Part shown: positions 27,706-35,915 of the stretch, piece after piece
Layout: each line of letters starts with the position of its first letter
Position numbering within the stretch: the first letter of the stretch is position 1
DNA from: Myxococcales bacterium
Lineage (GTDB): Bacteria > Myxococcota_A > UBA9160 > UBA4427
DNA: 64,000 nucleotides
NCBI GenBank assembly: GCA_012960035.1
Contig: DUBZ01000032.1
Span: forward strand, 62,001 to 126,000
Reading direction: 5' to 3'
Notes under the pieces: generated by a model
What the model was told of the DNA's origin: nothing
Database searches by the model: none
Seen by the model: the letters and a program-made list of their open reading frames with translations, nothing else
Program-made: the position numbers and the translations under genes

Positions 27706-30033
27706 TTAACTTCGAAGCCAGTCGGCGAGCTTTGTTGTGCGTCGAAGGTCATCTGAGCCCCGGACTGCGATTTCAATCGCGCGGCGCTGGCCCAAGAGTA
27801 CAACCAACTGCTTACCTCGGGTCATCGCGGTATAGAGCAAGTTTCTCTTTAGCATGACGAAGTGTTCGGTGAGGAACGGAATCACGACGGCGGGGTATTC
27901 CGAGCCCTGCGATTTGTGAATCGTAATCGCGTAGGCGAGATTGATTTGATCGAGTTCATCGATCGCGTAGCGAACGACTCGGCTTTCGTACTTGATGTCT
28001 GCAGTCTTGCCTTCGAGGTCGATTGCGCCAACCCAACCGACGTCGCCGTTGTAGACGTCTTTGTCGTAATTGTTGATGACCTGCATCACTTTGTCGCCCT
28101 GTGCAAAGTCCACCCCGTCGCGGGAGAGCTTTGGCGCGGAGTCGCTTGTGGGGTTGAGGGTTTGCTTGAGGACTGCGTTAAGGCTCTGCGTCCCCGCGCT
28201 GCCGCGGTGCATCGGGCACAACACCTGCACATCGCGCATTGGGTCGAGGCCAAAGCGAGCGGGAATGCGCTCTGCCACGATTTTGAGGATCCGCGCTTGC
28301 GTGTCATCGCTGTCGCGGGTCTCTACGAAAAAGAAGTCGCTGTCTTGCGTCGTTGTCAGGTTGGGAAGGTCGCCGGCATTCACCGCGTGAGCGTTCTGCA
28401 CGATCTGGCTTTCGGCCGCCTGGCGAAAGATCTCGGTGAGACGGACGACGGGTAGGGCTCTAGATTCGAGCATGTCGCGGAGCGTCTGCCCGGGGCCGAC
28501 GGACGGCAGCTGGTCCACATCGCCGATCAGAAGCAAAGCCGTGTCTGGTCGGACTGCCTGCACGAGGGAATAGAGCAGCGTCACGTCGATCATCGATGCT
28601 TCGTCGATGACCAGAAGATCGCAGTCGACCGGGTTGTGGGCATTGCGCTTGAATCCGCCGCTTTGCGCGTCCGCTTCGAGGAGACGATGAATCGTGCGCG
28701 CACTCATCCCGGTTGCTTCCGACAACCGTTTCGCCGCGCGTCCTGTCGGCGCGGCGAGCTTCATGTCTATCTTTTTGCGGCCAAGGATCTTGAGAATCGC
28801 CTGAACAAGCGTCGTCTTGCCGACGCCTGGCCCCCCGGTGATGACGAGGAGTTTGGAAGTGAGGGCCTTGGTGATGGCTGCGCGCTGGCTCGTTGCGAAT
28901 TCAATGTCGAGTTCCTCTTCCGCCCACGAGATCGCTTCTTTGGGGTCGAGGGATGACCATGGAACTTTTCCCTTCGATAGGCTGAGGAGTTGCTGCGCCG
29001 CGTGTTGCTCGGCGTGGTGCAGACGTTCGAGAAAGACGCACGCGGTTCCCGACACTTCACTACCGTTCAGGTGTGAGACCATGTCTTGGACGAGTTCTGC
29101 ACTCGCGATGAGTTCGCCAAGTTGCAATTCGATTTTCGTTTTTTCGACCTGGAGCATGTGCAGGGCAGCTTCATAGAGTCGATCCCGCTGTAAACCGCAG
29201 TGTCCTTGGGTTTGCGCGTCGCGCAGAACTTGACGAATGCCGGCTTTGATTCGTGTCGGTGAATCACTGTCAAAACCGATCTGCTTTGCGATCGAGTCTG
29301 CGGTTGCGAAGCCGATCCCGCGCACGTCTTTGACGAGGCGATACGGGTCTTCGCGAAGAATCGAAAGCGTATCGTCGCCATAGATCTGTACGATGCGCAC
29401 TGCGCGGTTGGTGCCGACGCCATGGGAATGAAGAAAGAGCATCACCTCGCGAATGCGGCGCTTTTCGCCCCAGGCTTGGGAGATGCTTGCGCTCTTTACC
29501 TTTCCAACTCCGGAGATCTCACGAAGTCTCTCTGGAGAGTTTTCGATGATGTCGAAAACCGCTTCGCCAAACTTTGCAACGAGGCGTTTTGCGAGGCTCG
29601 GCCCGATGCCATGCACGATGCCAGAGCCAAGGAATTGTTCGACTCCGTCTCGGGTTGCGGGGGCGGACACGCGCATCTCTTCGGCTTTGAACTGCGGGCC
29701 GTGCTTGGGGTCGGTACGCCAAAAGCCCTCGGCTTCGACCCACTCCCCCACCGCGACATGCGCCGCTCTTCCCACGACGGTAGAGAGTCCTTGCCGCTCT
29801 TCCGAGCGCAGCCGGATGACACTGAACCCTGTCTCTTCGTCGTGATAGACGATGCGCGCCACCATGCCGGCAACCCGGTCCGCGCCCTTGCTGGCCGGTT
29901 CGAGCGAAAGCGACTGCTGGGAGGTCGCTCGATCTGGGGGGGTGCCTGAACCGCCGGGTCTAATCGCCATCACATCATCCATGCTACGCGCGCCAAGGCG
30001 GCCGTGAGTCTGCCGAGGCTGTGAACTTCTCAT
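27706..30033 (-). CDS. recD2: RecD2-type SF1B DNA helicase
   Basis: An ATP-dependent 5'-3' helicase of about 775 residues acting in DNA repair without RecBC. The N-terminal OB-like region (GMVARIVYHDEETGFSVIRL) and helix-hairpin-helix repeats (GIVHGIGPSLAKRLVAKFG, ISGVGKVKSASI, VRGIGFATADSIAKQIG) are typical of RecD2. The helicase core has Walker A TGGPGVGKTTLVQAIL, Walker B DLLVIDEASMID and late motifs YAITIHKSQGSEYPAVV and YTAMTRGKQLVVLL. Possible starts are GTG 30063, ATG 30033 and ATG 29982 or 29970; none has a strong ribosome site. Confidence 0.9.
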   Translation of the reverse strand: MRSSQPRQTHGRLGARSMDDVMAIRPGGSGTPPDRATSQQSLSLEPASKGADRVAGMVARIVYHDEETGFSVIRLRSEERQGLSTVVGRAAHVAVGEWVEAEGFWRTDPKHGPQFKAEEMRVSAPATRDGVEQFLGSGIVHGIGPSLAKRLVAKFGEAVFDIIENSPERLREISGVGKVKSASISQAWGEKRRIREVMLFLHSHGVGTNRAVRIVQIYGDDTLSILREDPYRLVKDVRGIGFATADSIAKQIGFDSDSPTRIKAGIRQVLRDAQTQGHCGLQRDRLYEAALHMLQVEKTKIELQLGELIASAELVQDMVSHLNGSEVSGTACVFLERLHHAEQHAAQQLLSLSKGKVPWSSLDPKEAISWAEEELDIEFATSQRAAITKALTSKLLVITGGPGVGKTTLVQAILKILGRKKIDMKLAAPTGRAAKRLSEATGMSARTIHRLLEADAQSGGFKRNAHNPVDCDLLVIDEASMIDVTLLYSLVQAVRPDTALLLIGDVDQLPSVGPGQTLRDMLESRALPVVRLTEIFRQAAESQIVQNAHAVNAGDLPNLTTTQDSDFFFVETRDSDDTQARILKIVAERIPARFGLDPMRDVQVLCPMHRGSAGTQSLNAVLKQTLNPTSDSAPKLSRDGVDFAQGDKVMQVINNYDKDVYNGDVGWVGAIDLEGKTADIKYESRVVRYAIDELDQINLAYAITIHKSQGSEYPAVVIPFLTEHFVMLKRNLLYTAMTRGKQLVVLLGQRRAIEIAVRGSDDLRRTTKLADWLRS

Positions 30034-30125
30034 CGTCTTTTTACCAAGGTACAGGCTTTTCACGCGGCACTAAAGCTCACTGTCTCTTCGTGTCGTGCCG
30101 ATTCAACTTGTGGGGGCGACTACAC

Positions 30126-30602
30126 ATGAGCGAGATCAAACAGAATGGCGACCGCGAGGTTGTGTCAAAAAATGAAGCTGCGAACCAGGGCAGCAAGCGT
30201 GTCGACGTTCGAGTTCCGATTCGAATTTCGACGATTGATCCGGAAAAGGATCCCGAGACGGGGAAGCTGTACTTCTTTACCGCCGAGGAATATTCCTCGA
30301 ACATCTCTCGCAGTGGTGCGTTCATCACGACCCCAGAACCGATTGACCCGGGACGTCGTGTGTTGGTCGAGATCGACATTCCGAGCGGATCCAGTATCCA
30401 AACGATCGGGCGTGTGGTGTGGAATCGAATCGCGCCGGTCTCTGCGGAGACGCCCGCGAAGTCGCGACCGGGTATCGGGATTCAGTTCATCGGCGGGCGC
30501 CCCGACTTGCTCAATGAACTCGATCGCTATCTGAACTCGAAGACACGTCGCCACACGCGCAAGCCTGCCGAGATTGGGAAGTCGAATCAGCCGACACTTT
30601 GA
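30126..30602 (+). CDS. PilZ domain protein
   Basis: A 158-residue protein with one PilZ domain. The Arg motif lies in RVDVRVPIRIS and the second motif is NISRSGAFITT, an (N)xSxxG match, so c-di-GMP binding is plausible. A 15-residue insertion after the first strand (DPEKDPETGKLYFFTAEEY) is unusual. ATG at 30126 is used, with GGGGGCG upstream. It is divergent from recD2. Confidence 0.78.
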   Translation: MSEIKQNGDREVVSKNEAANQGSKRVDVRVPIRISTIDPEKDPETGKLYFFTAEEYSSNISRSGAFITTPEPIDPGRRVLVEIDIPSGSSIQTIGRVVWNRIAPVSAETPAKSRPGIGIQFIGGRPDLLNELDRYLNSKTRRHTRKPAEIGKSNQPTL

Positions 30603-30743
30603 GCGACCGGCTGACCCGAAGCGCGCAATCGTCTCAATTCGCGATCACGTAGCCTCTCGTCGACAGACCGAGTTCTCGGTGCTGCCTGGCAGGGTGTGGT
30701 TCTCGATCGCTTCCCGTGATCGGCGAGATCCAAGCCCGTACGT

Positions 30744-30822
30744 TTAATCCCACAGTTGAATCACGCCCTCGAGTTGCAGCATCTTTATCAAACCCAGAAC
30801 GACGGGCTGGCCGATGGTGTTC
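30744..30822 (-). other. Short coding-like tail in the intergenic region
   Basis: Inside the 264-bp gap after the PilZ gene, the minus strand reads NTIGQPVVLGLIKMLQLEGV followed by IQLWD and a TAA stop. It looks like the end of a real protein, but the frame upstream (toward 30870) has no start or domain and overlaps the HAD gene. It is probably a fragment; otherwise nothing is seen in this gap. Confidence 0.25.
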
Positions 30823-30866
30823 TTAGTTGAAGCGCTGGCCGCAACGCGTGCGCACGGGAATTTGAT

Positions 30867-31664
30867 TTGGCATCGAAGGCAACGAAAGCAGGTCATAAGC
30901 GGGGACCCGTCCGCGCAGTTGTGTTTGATCTATTTGACACGCTGGTCGATCTGTATTCCGAAAAACTTCCGCGCATCGAATATCATGGATACTTGATCCC
31001 TGCTTCCGCTCGCGCGTTGCATGCGACGCTTCCGCACCGAAGCGGAATCGACTTCGACACGTTCGCGAGTGCCCTCGCCGAAGTGGACCGCGAATTTCAT
31101 TCGTCACACTATGGCGAAGGGCTCGAGCTTCCAAGCGAAGTGCGCTTCGCGGGCCTGTGTGGGCGCCTGGCCGTTTCCGATCCACAGCTGCCCGGTATCA
31201 TGGCGCAGGTCCACATGGGCTTGCTGAGAGAGCAGGTCGCGATGCCTCTTCATCACTTGGGGCTACTTTGTTCGCTGGCCGAACGCGTGCGGCTCGGATT
31301 GTGTTCGAACTTCAGTCACTCGGTGACCGCGTATACGATCCTCGAAGACTACGGGCTCCACGGTCACCTGGACGCGATCGTGATCTCGGAAGAAGTCGGC
31401 ATTCGAAAGCCGCGCGTCGAAATTTTCGAATCCGTTCTCGATAAACTCGCGATCGGAGCGGGTGACATTCTTCACGTCGGCGACTCGCTAACCGCCGACG
31501 TTGCGGGCGCAGCCGCATTGGGGATATCGAGCGTCTGGATCACGCGTCGCGTGAAAGATCCTGAAAAGGCACTTGCCGAATACGATGGTCCGGCGCCGAA
31601 TTTTCAGATCGAAGACCTTGCGGAACTAGAGGGCATCCTCGATGTAACGGGCGTCGGGATCTAG
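30867..31664 (+). CDS. HAD-family hydrolase
   Basis: A 265-residue haloacid-dehalogenase-like phosphatase. Motif I VVFDLFDTLVDL has the paired Asp nucleophile and acid, motif II is LCSNFSHS, motif III Lys is in GIRKPRVEIF and motif IV is HVGDSLTADVAGAAALG. An alpha-helical cap lies between motifs I and II. The start used is TTG at 30867 (MASKATKAGHKRGPVRAVVF); the ribosome site is weak. The substrate is unknown. Confidence 0.82.
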   Translation: MASKATKAGHKRGPVRAVVFDLFDTLVDLYSEKLPRIEYHGYLIPASARALHATLPHRSGIDFDTFASALAEVDREFHSSHYGEGLELPSEVRFAGLCGRLAVSDPQLPGIMAQVHMGLLREQVAMPLHHLGLLCSLAERVRLGLCSNFSHSVTAYTILEDYGLHGHLDAIVISEEVGIRKPRVEIFESVLDKLAIGAGDILHVGDSLTADVAGAAALGISSVWITRRVKDPEKALAEYDGPAPNFQIEDLAELEGILDVTGVGI

Positions 31665-31690
31665 GCTCACAGCGGCATCGTTACACCGAC

Positions 31691-32329
31691 CTATCGACCG
31701 AAGGTCTCACCAAACTCGACCGGGGGTTGCGGAGGCGGCCCGCCGGCTTGCAGTGCAAAGTGATAGAACAAGATCGCCGTGTAAAGCGCGAGCGCACCCC
31801 AGAGACCCCAGCGTGCGATTTGGAAGTTCTTGTGGATCACGAGGATCACGAGCCAAAGGCCGACGACGACGCACTTCTGCAGCAGGAACAGCATGTCGCT
31901 GCCCCGGATAAGCATCTCCATCAGCGGGTTGCCTTCGCCGCCGCCCATGTCCAGCCATCGCAAGGTGAAGAACGCGTCCAGGATGTTGAGCGTCAAAATG
32001 CCCACTGTGAGCGCGACGTCTTGGCGCGTATAGGTGTCGACGTAAATGTTTTCGCTTTCCCCCGCCCGCCGACCACGCTGCCTGCGGTGAAAGCCAAGGA
32101 TCGAATCCCAGCCGCGGGTTGGCACGTTTCGACGATCTGACGCGACGCGGCGCTCTTCACCAGTAGGCAGCGATTCCCCCTCGCTATTCTTCGGGGGCTC
32201 GATGCTGAGGAGTTTTAGAGGCGTCGTTGGGTCGTGCTTGTGTGATTGAGTCTTGGGTCGCAAGAGCGGCTCCGAGTATCCACGTATGAGCAGCAGAGTC
32301 GTTTCTCTACTTAGGGGACGTATCGGCAA
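31691..32329 (-). CDS. DUF5658-like membrane protein
   Basis: A 212-residue protein with a hydrophilic Arg-rich N-terminal half (ERRVASDRRN, HRRQRGRRAGE) and three membrane helices. The first two are separated by the conserved WLDMGGGEGNPLMEML, a pattern of the DUF5658 family. The helices are LTVGILTLNILDAFFTLRWL, LFLLQKCVVVGLWLVILVI and GALALYTAILFYHFAL. The role of this family is unknown. It converges on the HAD gene. Confidence 0.7.
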   Translation of the reverse strand: MPIRPLSRETTLLLIRGYSEPLLRPKTQSHKHDPTTPLKLLSIEPPKNSEGESLPTGEERRVASDRRNVPTRGWDSILGFHRRQRGRRAGESENIYVDTYTRQDVALTVGILTLNILDAFFTLRWLDMGGGEGNPLMEMLIRGSDMLFLLQKCVVVGLWLVILVIHKNFQIARWGLWGALALYTAILFYHFALQAGGPPPQPPVEFGETFGR

Positions 32330-32478
32330 AAGCTGCGAAAGTTGGAGCCGCGAGCCAAATTAGTAGGCGTTCGCGTTTCCGACGCACGGTGAATCCTGAA
32401 GGTGCCGCCAACTTGCGCATGACAGCAGGCTAGGTGCACGGGTTTTTCGCAGCCGACCAGGAGTCTTGGGTCAGGCTC

Positions 32479-32889
32479 CTAATGGATCGCGTTCGGCTGT
32501 CGTAGTTGAAACAGTCTGACCTCGGCTTCAAAGGATGTGCCGTCTTCGCGGGTCATCTCGTAGGTACCACTCATCGATCCGAAGGGCGTCGAAAGTGGAC
32601 AGCCCGACGTGTACTCGAACGCGTGTCCGGGTTCGAGCGCGGGTTGTTCTCCGACGACGCCGGGCCCGTGAACTTCTTCTGCTTTGCCCGTCGCATCGAG
32701 GATCAACCAATTGCGATTGACCAACTGGACGCTCTGCTTGGACTCATTCGCAATCGTGATGGTATATAGGAAGAACCACTGGCTCTGCTGAGGATCAGAG
32801 TGCTCGTGGGAATAGCGCGCGCGTACGGTGACGCGCACGCCATCGGTGACGGCTTCGGAGGTTGTAACGCTTGCGTCTTGTTCGGTCAT
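32479..32889 (-). CDS. apaG: ApaG domain protein
   Basis: A 136-residue ApaG protein. Clear elements are VRVTVRARYSHEHSDPQQSQ, FFLYTITIANES, QLVNRNWLILDATGKAEEV and the Gly-rich GPGVVGEQPALEPGHAFEYT, then GSMSGTYEM. ApaG has a fibronectin-III-like fold. It is linked genetically to cobalt/magnesium efflux and near diadenosine tetraphosphatase in enterobacteria, but its biochemical role is unclear. The length matches the family. Confidence 0.88.
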   Translation of the reverse strand: MTEQDASVTTSEAVTDGVRVTVRARYSHEHSDPQQSQWFFLYTITIANESKQSVQLVNRNWLILDATGKAEEVHGPGVVGEQPALEPGHAFEYTSGCPLSTPFGSMSGTYEMTREDGTSFEAEVRLFQLRQPNAIH

Positions 32890-32931
32890 GGTCGCTTACG
32901 CTAGCAGCTCACGCGCCGCGCGACTGCGTCG

Positions 32932-33159
32932 CTATCGTACTAGGGTGGCGCTGACGGTTCGCGCGGCGCAGGTCTCCAGAAAATCGGCGCGCGGACGTAT
33001 CGGGAAGTCGACGAGTCGCGCGGGCTTGGCGAGATCCCGGTATGTTGTAAACGGCATGGCGATCAATCGGGCGAGCCCGACGCCAACGATCCCGATCACA
33101 AGTTCGATCATCGTAGAGCCATCTCGTGTCGCGCCGCGCGGGAATTGGCCGTTGCACAT
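32932..33159 (-). CDS. Putative small membrane protein with a prepilin-like motif
   Basis: A 75-residue frame from ATG 33159 with AAGGA just upstream. It reads MCNGQFPRGATRDG, then STMIELVIGIVGVGLARLIA, then a basic and polar tail. The Gly/Ser-Thr-Met-Ile-Glu-Leu followed by a hydrophobic stretch recalls the type IV prepilin cleavage motif (G/FTLIEL), with Ser replacing Phe and Glu in place. ATG 33111 (MIELVIGIVGVG) would give a simple one-helix protein. The gene is not certain. Confidence 0.35.
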   Translation of the reverse strand: MCNGQFPRGATRDGSTMIELVIGIVGVGLARLIAMPFTTYRDLAKPARLVDFPIRPRADFLETCAARTVSATLVR

Positions 33160-33211
33160 CGGTCCTTCGAAACTACGGAGCGGTAACTGTGACCGTTCCC
33201 GTGGAAACGTT

Positions 33212-33334
33212 TTAGGCAATTCCGGACGGTTCGAAGTCGGCGAGGTCTTTGATGAACCACATGAGCGCCCCAGCGATCTCATCGTCATCGACCTCCGATT
33301 TGTCGATGAGTCGGATAAACGCGGGGGCTCCCAA
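33212..33334 (-). CDS. Putative small acidic protein downstream of senB
   Basis: A 40-residue frame starting at TTG 33334 with AAGG three bases upstream. It reads GAPAFIRLIDKSEVDDDEIA then GALMWFIKDLADFEPSGIA. The amphipathic acidic pattern looks coding-like, but there is no known family and the plus strand has a competing open frame. It lies 56 bp after senB on the same strand. Listed as a candidate only. Confidence 0.3.
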   Translation of the reverse strand: MGAPAFIRLIDKSEVDDDEIAGALMWFIKDLADFEPSGIA

Positions 33335-33390
33335 TTGCCTTCGCGATGATGCGTCGGCGCGAGACTCTGAAGAGTTTTTGATCGAACGAA

Positions 33391-34365
33391 CTAAAGACCG
33401 CGCAGTAGTTTTCGTAAGTTTTCGCGTTCGCGCCTAGGGATAAAAAGATTCGACTTTCGAATGGAGATCCGGCGCAACCGCTCGTAGAAGTGTGGATCGT
33501 TCTCGCAGCGAAGCAGGAGCTGTGTGAGTGAGCGTGTTTCACCTACCCCGAACATCCCCGGGTGATCGGTGCCCAACAAACCGATGGAACCGTCGATCCG
33601 TGTTGTGAGAATAGGGGTCCCGGCAACGCAAGCTTCACTGACCACGTTGGCGCCTCCCTCCATTTTTGAGGTGAGGACGAGCAAATGACTTTGCGCGATA
33701 TGACGTCGGGTCTGAGAATGCGTGCGTTCGCCGAGCCAGCGGTAGCGAGGGTTGATGCGTTGTTCTTTGAGCGCAGCCTTTTGGTAAAAGGCTGTCATCG
33801 CCCCACCGAGGTGGTCGATCTGGATTCGAGAATCGTTTGGAAGGGATCGCGCGGCGATCGCGCAGCGCATCGGGTCCTTTACCGCTCGAAGATGGCCGAC
33901 AACACACGCCCGGAACCCGCGTCGACGATCGAACTTCTTGGTCACGACTGGCACACTGCTTTGATGGACGACATGGCATTTGCGCTGTAAGTGAGGCGCC
34001 AATAAATTCAAGCCCGCACTCTGGAGTAGTAAGATGCGATCGGCGACTTCGAGCGAGTTTTGAGCGCCGTGTTGGTTGCGAAGATCTCGGTAAAGGTCGG
34101 TACCCGTGAGAGCCACAATCAACGGTCGCTTTGGATGTTGCTTTCGGTAGTACCGAACCGCGGTGGCGCACTTGGCTGCGTGCATCGCAACCAAGACACA
34201 GGCCTTCCGGCCAACGTTCTCATCCTTGAGGTTGTGGATGATCTCGACTTGATGACCGAGGTCGCGCAGATGACCCGCCCAGCGAAGCGCAGTCACGCGG
34301 TTCCCGGTGCGCGAGTCGGGATGAGCTGGGCAAAGTAATTGGATCCGCTTTGGGGGGCTTGTCAT
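33391..34365 (-). CDS. senB: Selenosugar synthase SenB (GT4-like glycosyltransferase)
   Basis: A 324-residue GT-B glycosyltransferase of the family formerly called TIGR04348. The pattern GNRVTALRWAGHLRDLGHQV, LVAMHAAKCATAV, RPLIVALTGTDLYRDL, VVGHLRAVKDPMRCA, NPRYRWLGERTHSQ and LEGGANVVSEA-like (here MEGGANVVSEACVAGTPIL) matches SenB. SenB couples selenophosphate to a UDP-N-acetylhexosamine to make a selenosugar, the selenium donor for selenoneine. It is divergent from selD, whose product supplies selenophosphate, so genomic context strongly agrees. SenA, the C-Se bond-forming partner, is not in the window. Confidence 0.85.
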   Translation of the reverse strand: MTSPPKRIQLLCPAHPDSRTGNRVTALRWAGHLRDLGHQVEIIHNLKDENVGRKACVLVAMHAAKCATAVRYYRKQHPKRPLIVALTGTDLYRDLRNQHGAQNSLEVADRILLLQSAGLNLLAPHLQRKCHVVHQSSVPVVTKKFDRRRGFRACVVGHLRAVKDPMRCAIAARSLPNDSRIQIDHLGGAMTAFYQKAALKEQRINPRYRWLGERTHSQTRRHIAQSHLLVLTSKMEGGANVVSEACVAGTPILTTRIDGSIGLLGTDHPGMFGVGETRSLTQLLLRCENDPHFYERLRRISIRKSNLFIPRRERENLRKLLRGL

Positions 34366-34580
34366 CGAGAGATGATTCCGATTCGTCGCGTGGATTCAAG
34401 GGGGTTTGTTTTGCATCGCGGTTCGTTCGGGCTAGCGTGATGTTCCCAGCGCCCCTCGTGCTTCCGCGTCGACGCCTGTTTCTTAACGAACATCAGAGAC
34501 GATCCAAACGTCATCGTCAAGGCGAAGGCCGAAGCCAAAGTCAAGCCAAGGAGAAAACGTGAGCGATACAAGGCTGACAC
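34362..34580 (-). CDS. Putative small membrane protein overlapping senB
   Basis: A 72-residue frame whose TGA overlaps the senB ATG as ATGA, the arrangement of translationally coupled genes. It starts MSALYRSRFLLGLTLASAFA and continues LTMTFGSSLMFVKKQ, so basic residues precede one membrane helix or signal peptide, followed by a polar basic tail. The GTG at 34580 lies antisense to the first codons of selD, which argues against it; TTG 34571 is an alternative. No family is recognised. Confidence 0.33.
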   Translation of the reverse strand: MSALYRSRFLLGLTLASAFALTMTFGSSLMFVKKQASTRKHEGRWEHHASPNEPRCKTNPLESTRRIGIISR

Positions 34581-35605
34581 AGCTCGTTCCGGCCGGTGGT
34601 TGAGCCCGCAAGCTTAGTGCTGAGGGCCTGGGTCAGGTCCTATCAAAGTTAAGTCCGTTTTCGAATTCGTGGGTCGACAGTGATGTCGGACCGATGGATG
34701 ATGCTGCTCTCTTGAACACGGGGGGGGCTTCGAAGCTCGCCTTCACGGTCGATTTCATTACGCCGATCGTAGATGAGCCCGAGCAGTACGGTGCCATCGC
34801 TGCGGCGAACTCCATTTCTGACGTTTACGCGATGGGAGCAGAGCCGCGTGTGGCGCTCGCCATCTGCGGTTTTCCCGAAGATCTCGTTTCTCCTGACATT
34901 CTGGCGCGCATCCTTCAGGGGGGGGCCGACAAGGCTCGCGAAGCGGGCTGCGCAATCGTTGGCGGTCATACCGTGCTCGATCCGGAGCTGAAGTACGGGC
35001 TCTGCGTGATTGGAGATCTCGATCCGAATCACAATCTTTCGCAGACGGGAGCAAAGGTCGGAGACCGGCTGGTGCTGACGAAGCGTATTGGCGTGGGCAT
35101 CGCCGCGCAGGCGATCAAGAAGCAACAGCTTTCGGCGGAAGAAATGAATGAAGTCGTGGGGTCGATGTCCGAGCTCAACAAGGGCGCAAAGGACGCGGCT
35201 CTCGCTGCGGGTTCTCGCGCGGCGACCGACGTCACAGGCTTTGGCTTGCTGGGCCACGTTCACAACTTGGCGCTGGGCTCCGGTTTGTCCGCCAGGATCG
35301 AAGCCGCGAAAGTGCCTACATTCGCGGCCACGCAAAGGCTGGCGGCTGAAGGTCTCGTGCCCGGCGGTTCAAAGGCCAACTTGCGGTACGTCGAGGCGAC
35401 GACAACCTTCGAAGACGCAGTCTCCCAAGACGATCGGCTGATCTTGGCCGACGCTCAAACGTCGGGTGGACTCGTGATCGCAGTCGCGCCGGAAAATGAA
35501 GCGCTGCTTCTCGAGCAACTCGAAGCCAACGGTGTCGACGTGCGCGAAACCATCGGCGAAATCGTGGACGGCCCGGCGGGTCATATCCAGGTGACAGCGG
35601 GCTAG
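34559..35605 (+). CDS. selD: Selenide, water dikinase SelD containing selenocysteine
   Basis: SelD makes selenophosphate from selenide and ATP. The GTG at 34559 has AAGGAG seven bases upstream and opens SDTRLTQLVPAGG, then an in-frame TGA at 34601-34603, then ARKLSAEGLGQVLSKL. The TGA is residue 15, and Lys18 follows three residues later, the same spacing as catalytic Cys17 and Lys20 in Escherichia coli SelD. No other stop interrupts the frame down to MDDAALLNTGG and the rest of the gene. Conserved regions include TVDFITPIVDEPEQYG, ANSISDVYAMG, GGHTVLDPELKYG, DVTGFGLLGH and DAQTSGGLVIAV. The length, 348 residues counting Sec, matches the family. A SECIS-like hairpin follows the TGA. A gene finder that treats TGA as stop would report only 34694-35605. 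Confidence 0.9.
34601..34641 (+). promoter_or_regulatory. Sec codon and bacterial SECIS-like hairpin of selD
   Basis: The UGA Sec codon is at 34601-34603. A hairpin lies downstream: AGGGCCUG (34623-34630), loop GGU (34631-34633), CAGGUCCU (34634-34641). All eight positions pair, including one G-U. The loop starts 28 nucleotides after the UGA, within the range expected for SelB-recognised bacterial SECIS elements, and GGU is a typical apical loop. It lies in the coding frame as bacterial SECIS elements do. Confidence 0.8.
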
Positions 35606-35692
35606 GCTAACCGGACCAGATTGCCCTGCGAGTTAGAGCTCTACGTAATAGACGGTCGGGCTCGTCGAAAGAAGACGCTCGGGCGCCGGTAC

Positions 35693-35884
35693 TCAGCTGG
35701 CGTTCGCGCGCGCGTCGTGGTCCTTCTTGAGCGCGCATTTCTTCTGGTGCTCATCACTGCACGCGCAGTCGGTGCCCGTGCCACCGCAAGAACCTCGCAG
35801 GCTACGATTCGAGAAAATCACGCCAACCGCCATCGCGGTTGCGATGATTCCCATGAGTACGAGCGTGGCGATGAAAGTCTGCAT
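35693..35884 (-). CDS. nqrM: Na+-NQR maturation protein NqrM
   Basis: A 63-residue protein with an N-terminal membrane helix (MQTFIATLVLMGIIATAMAV) and the DUF539 Cys pattern RGSCGGTGTDCACSD and a further Cys. NqrM helps deliver iron for the metal centre shared by NqrD and NqrE in Vibrio. It is the last gene of the nqr cluster, 31 bp after apbE, in the same position as in Vibrio operons. Confidence 0.88.
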   Translation of the reverse strand: MQTFIATLVLMGIIATAMAVGVIFSNRSLRGSCGGTGTDCACSDEHQKKCALKKDHDARANAS

Positions 35885-35915
35885 GCTTGGTTCCTGTCTC
35901 TTTCGGACTTGAGTG

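Noticed and set aside
34694-35605. selD starting at the ATG at 34694
   Set aside because: It would lack the N-terminal glycine-rich loop with the catalytic residue; the upstream GTG, ribosome site and Sec codon explain the gene better.
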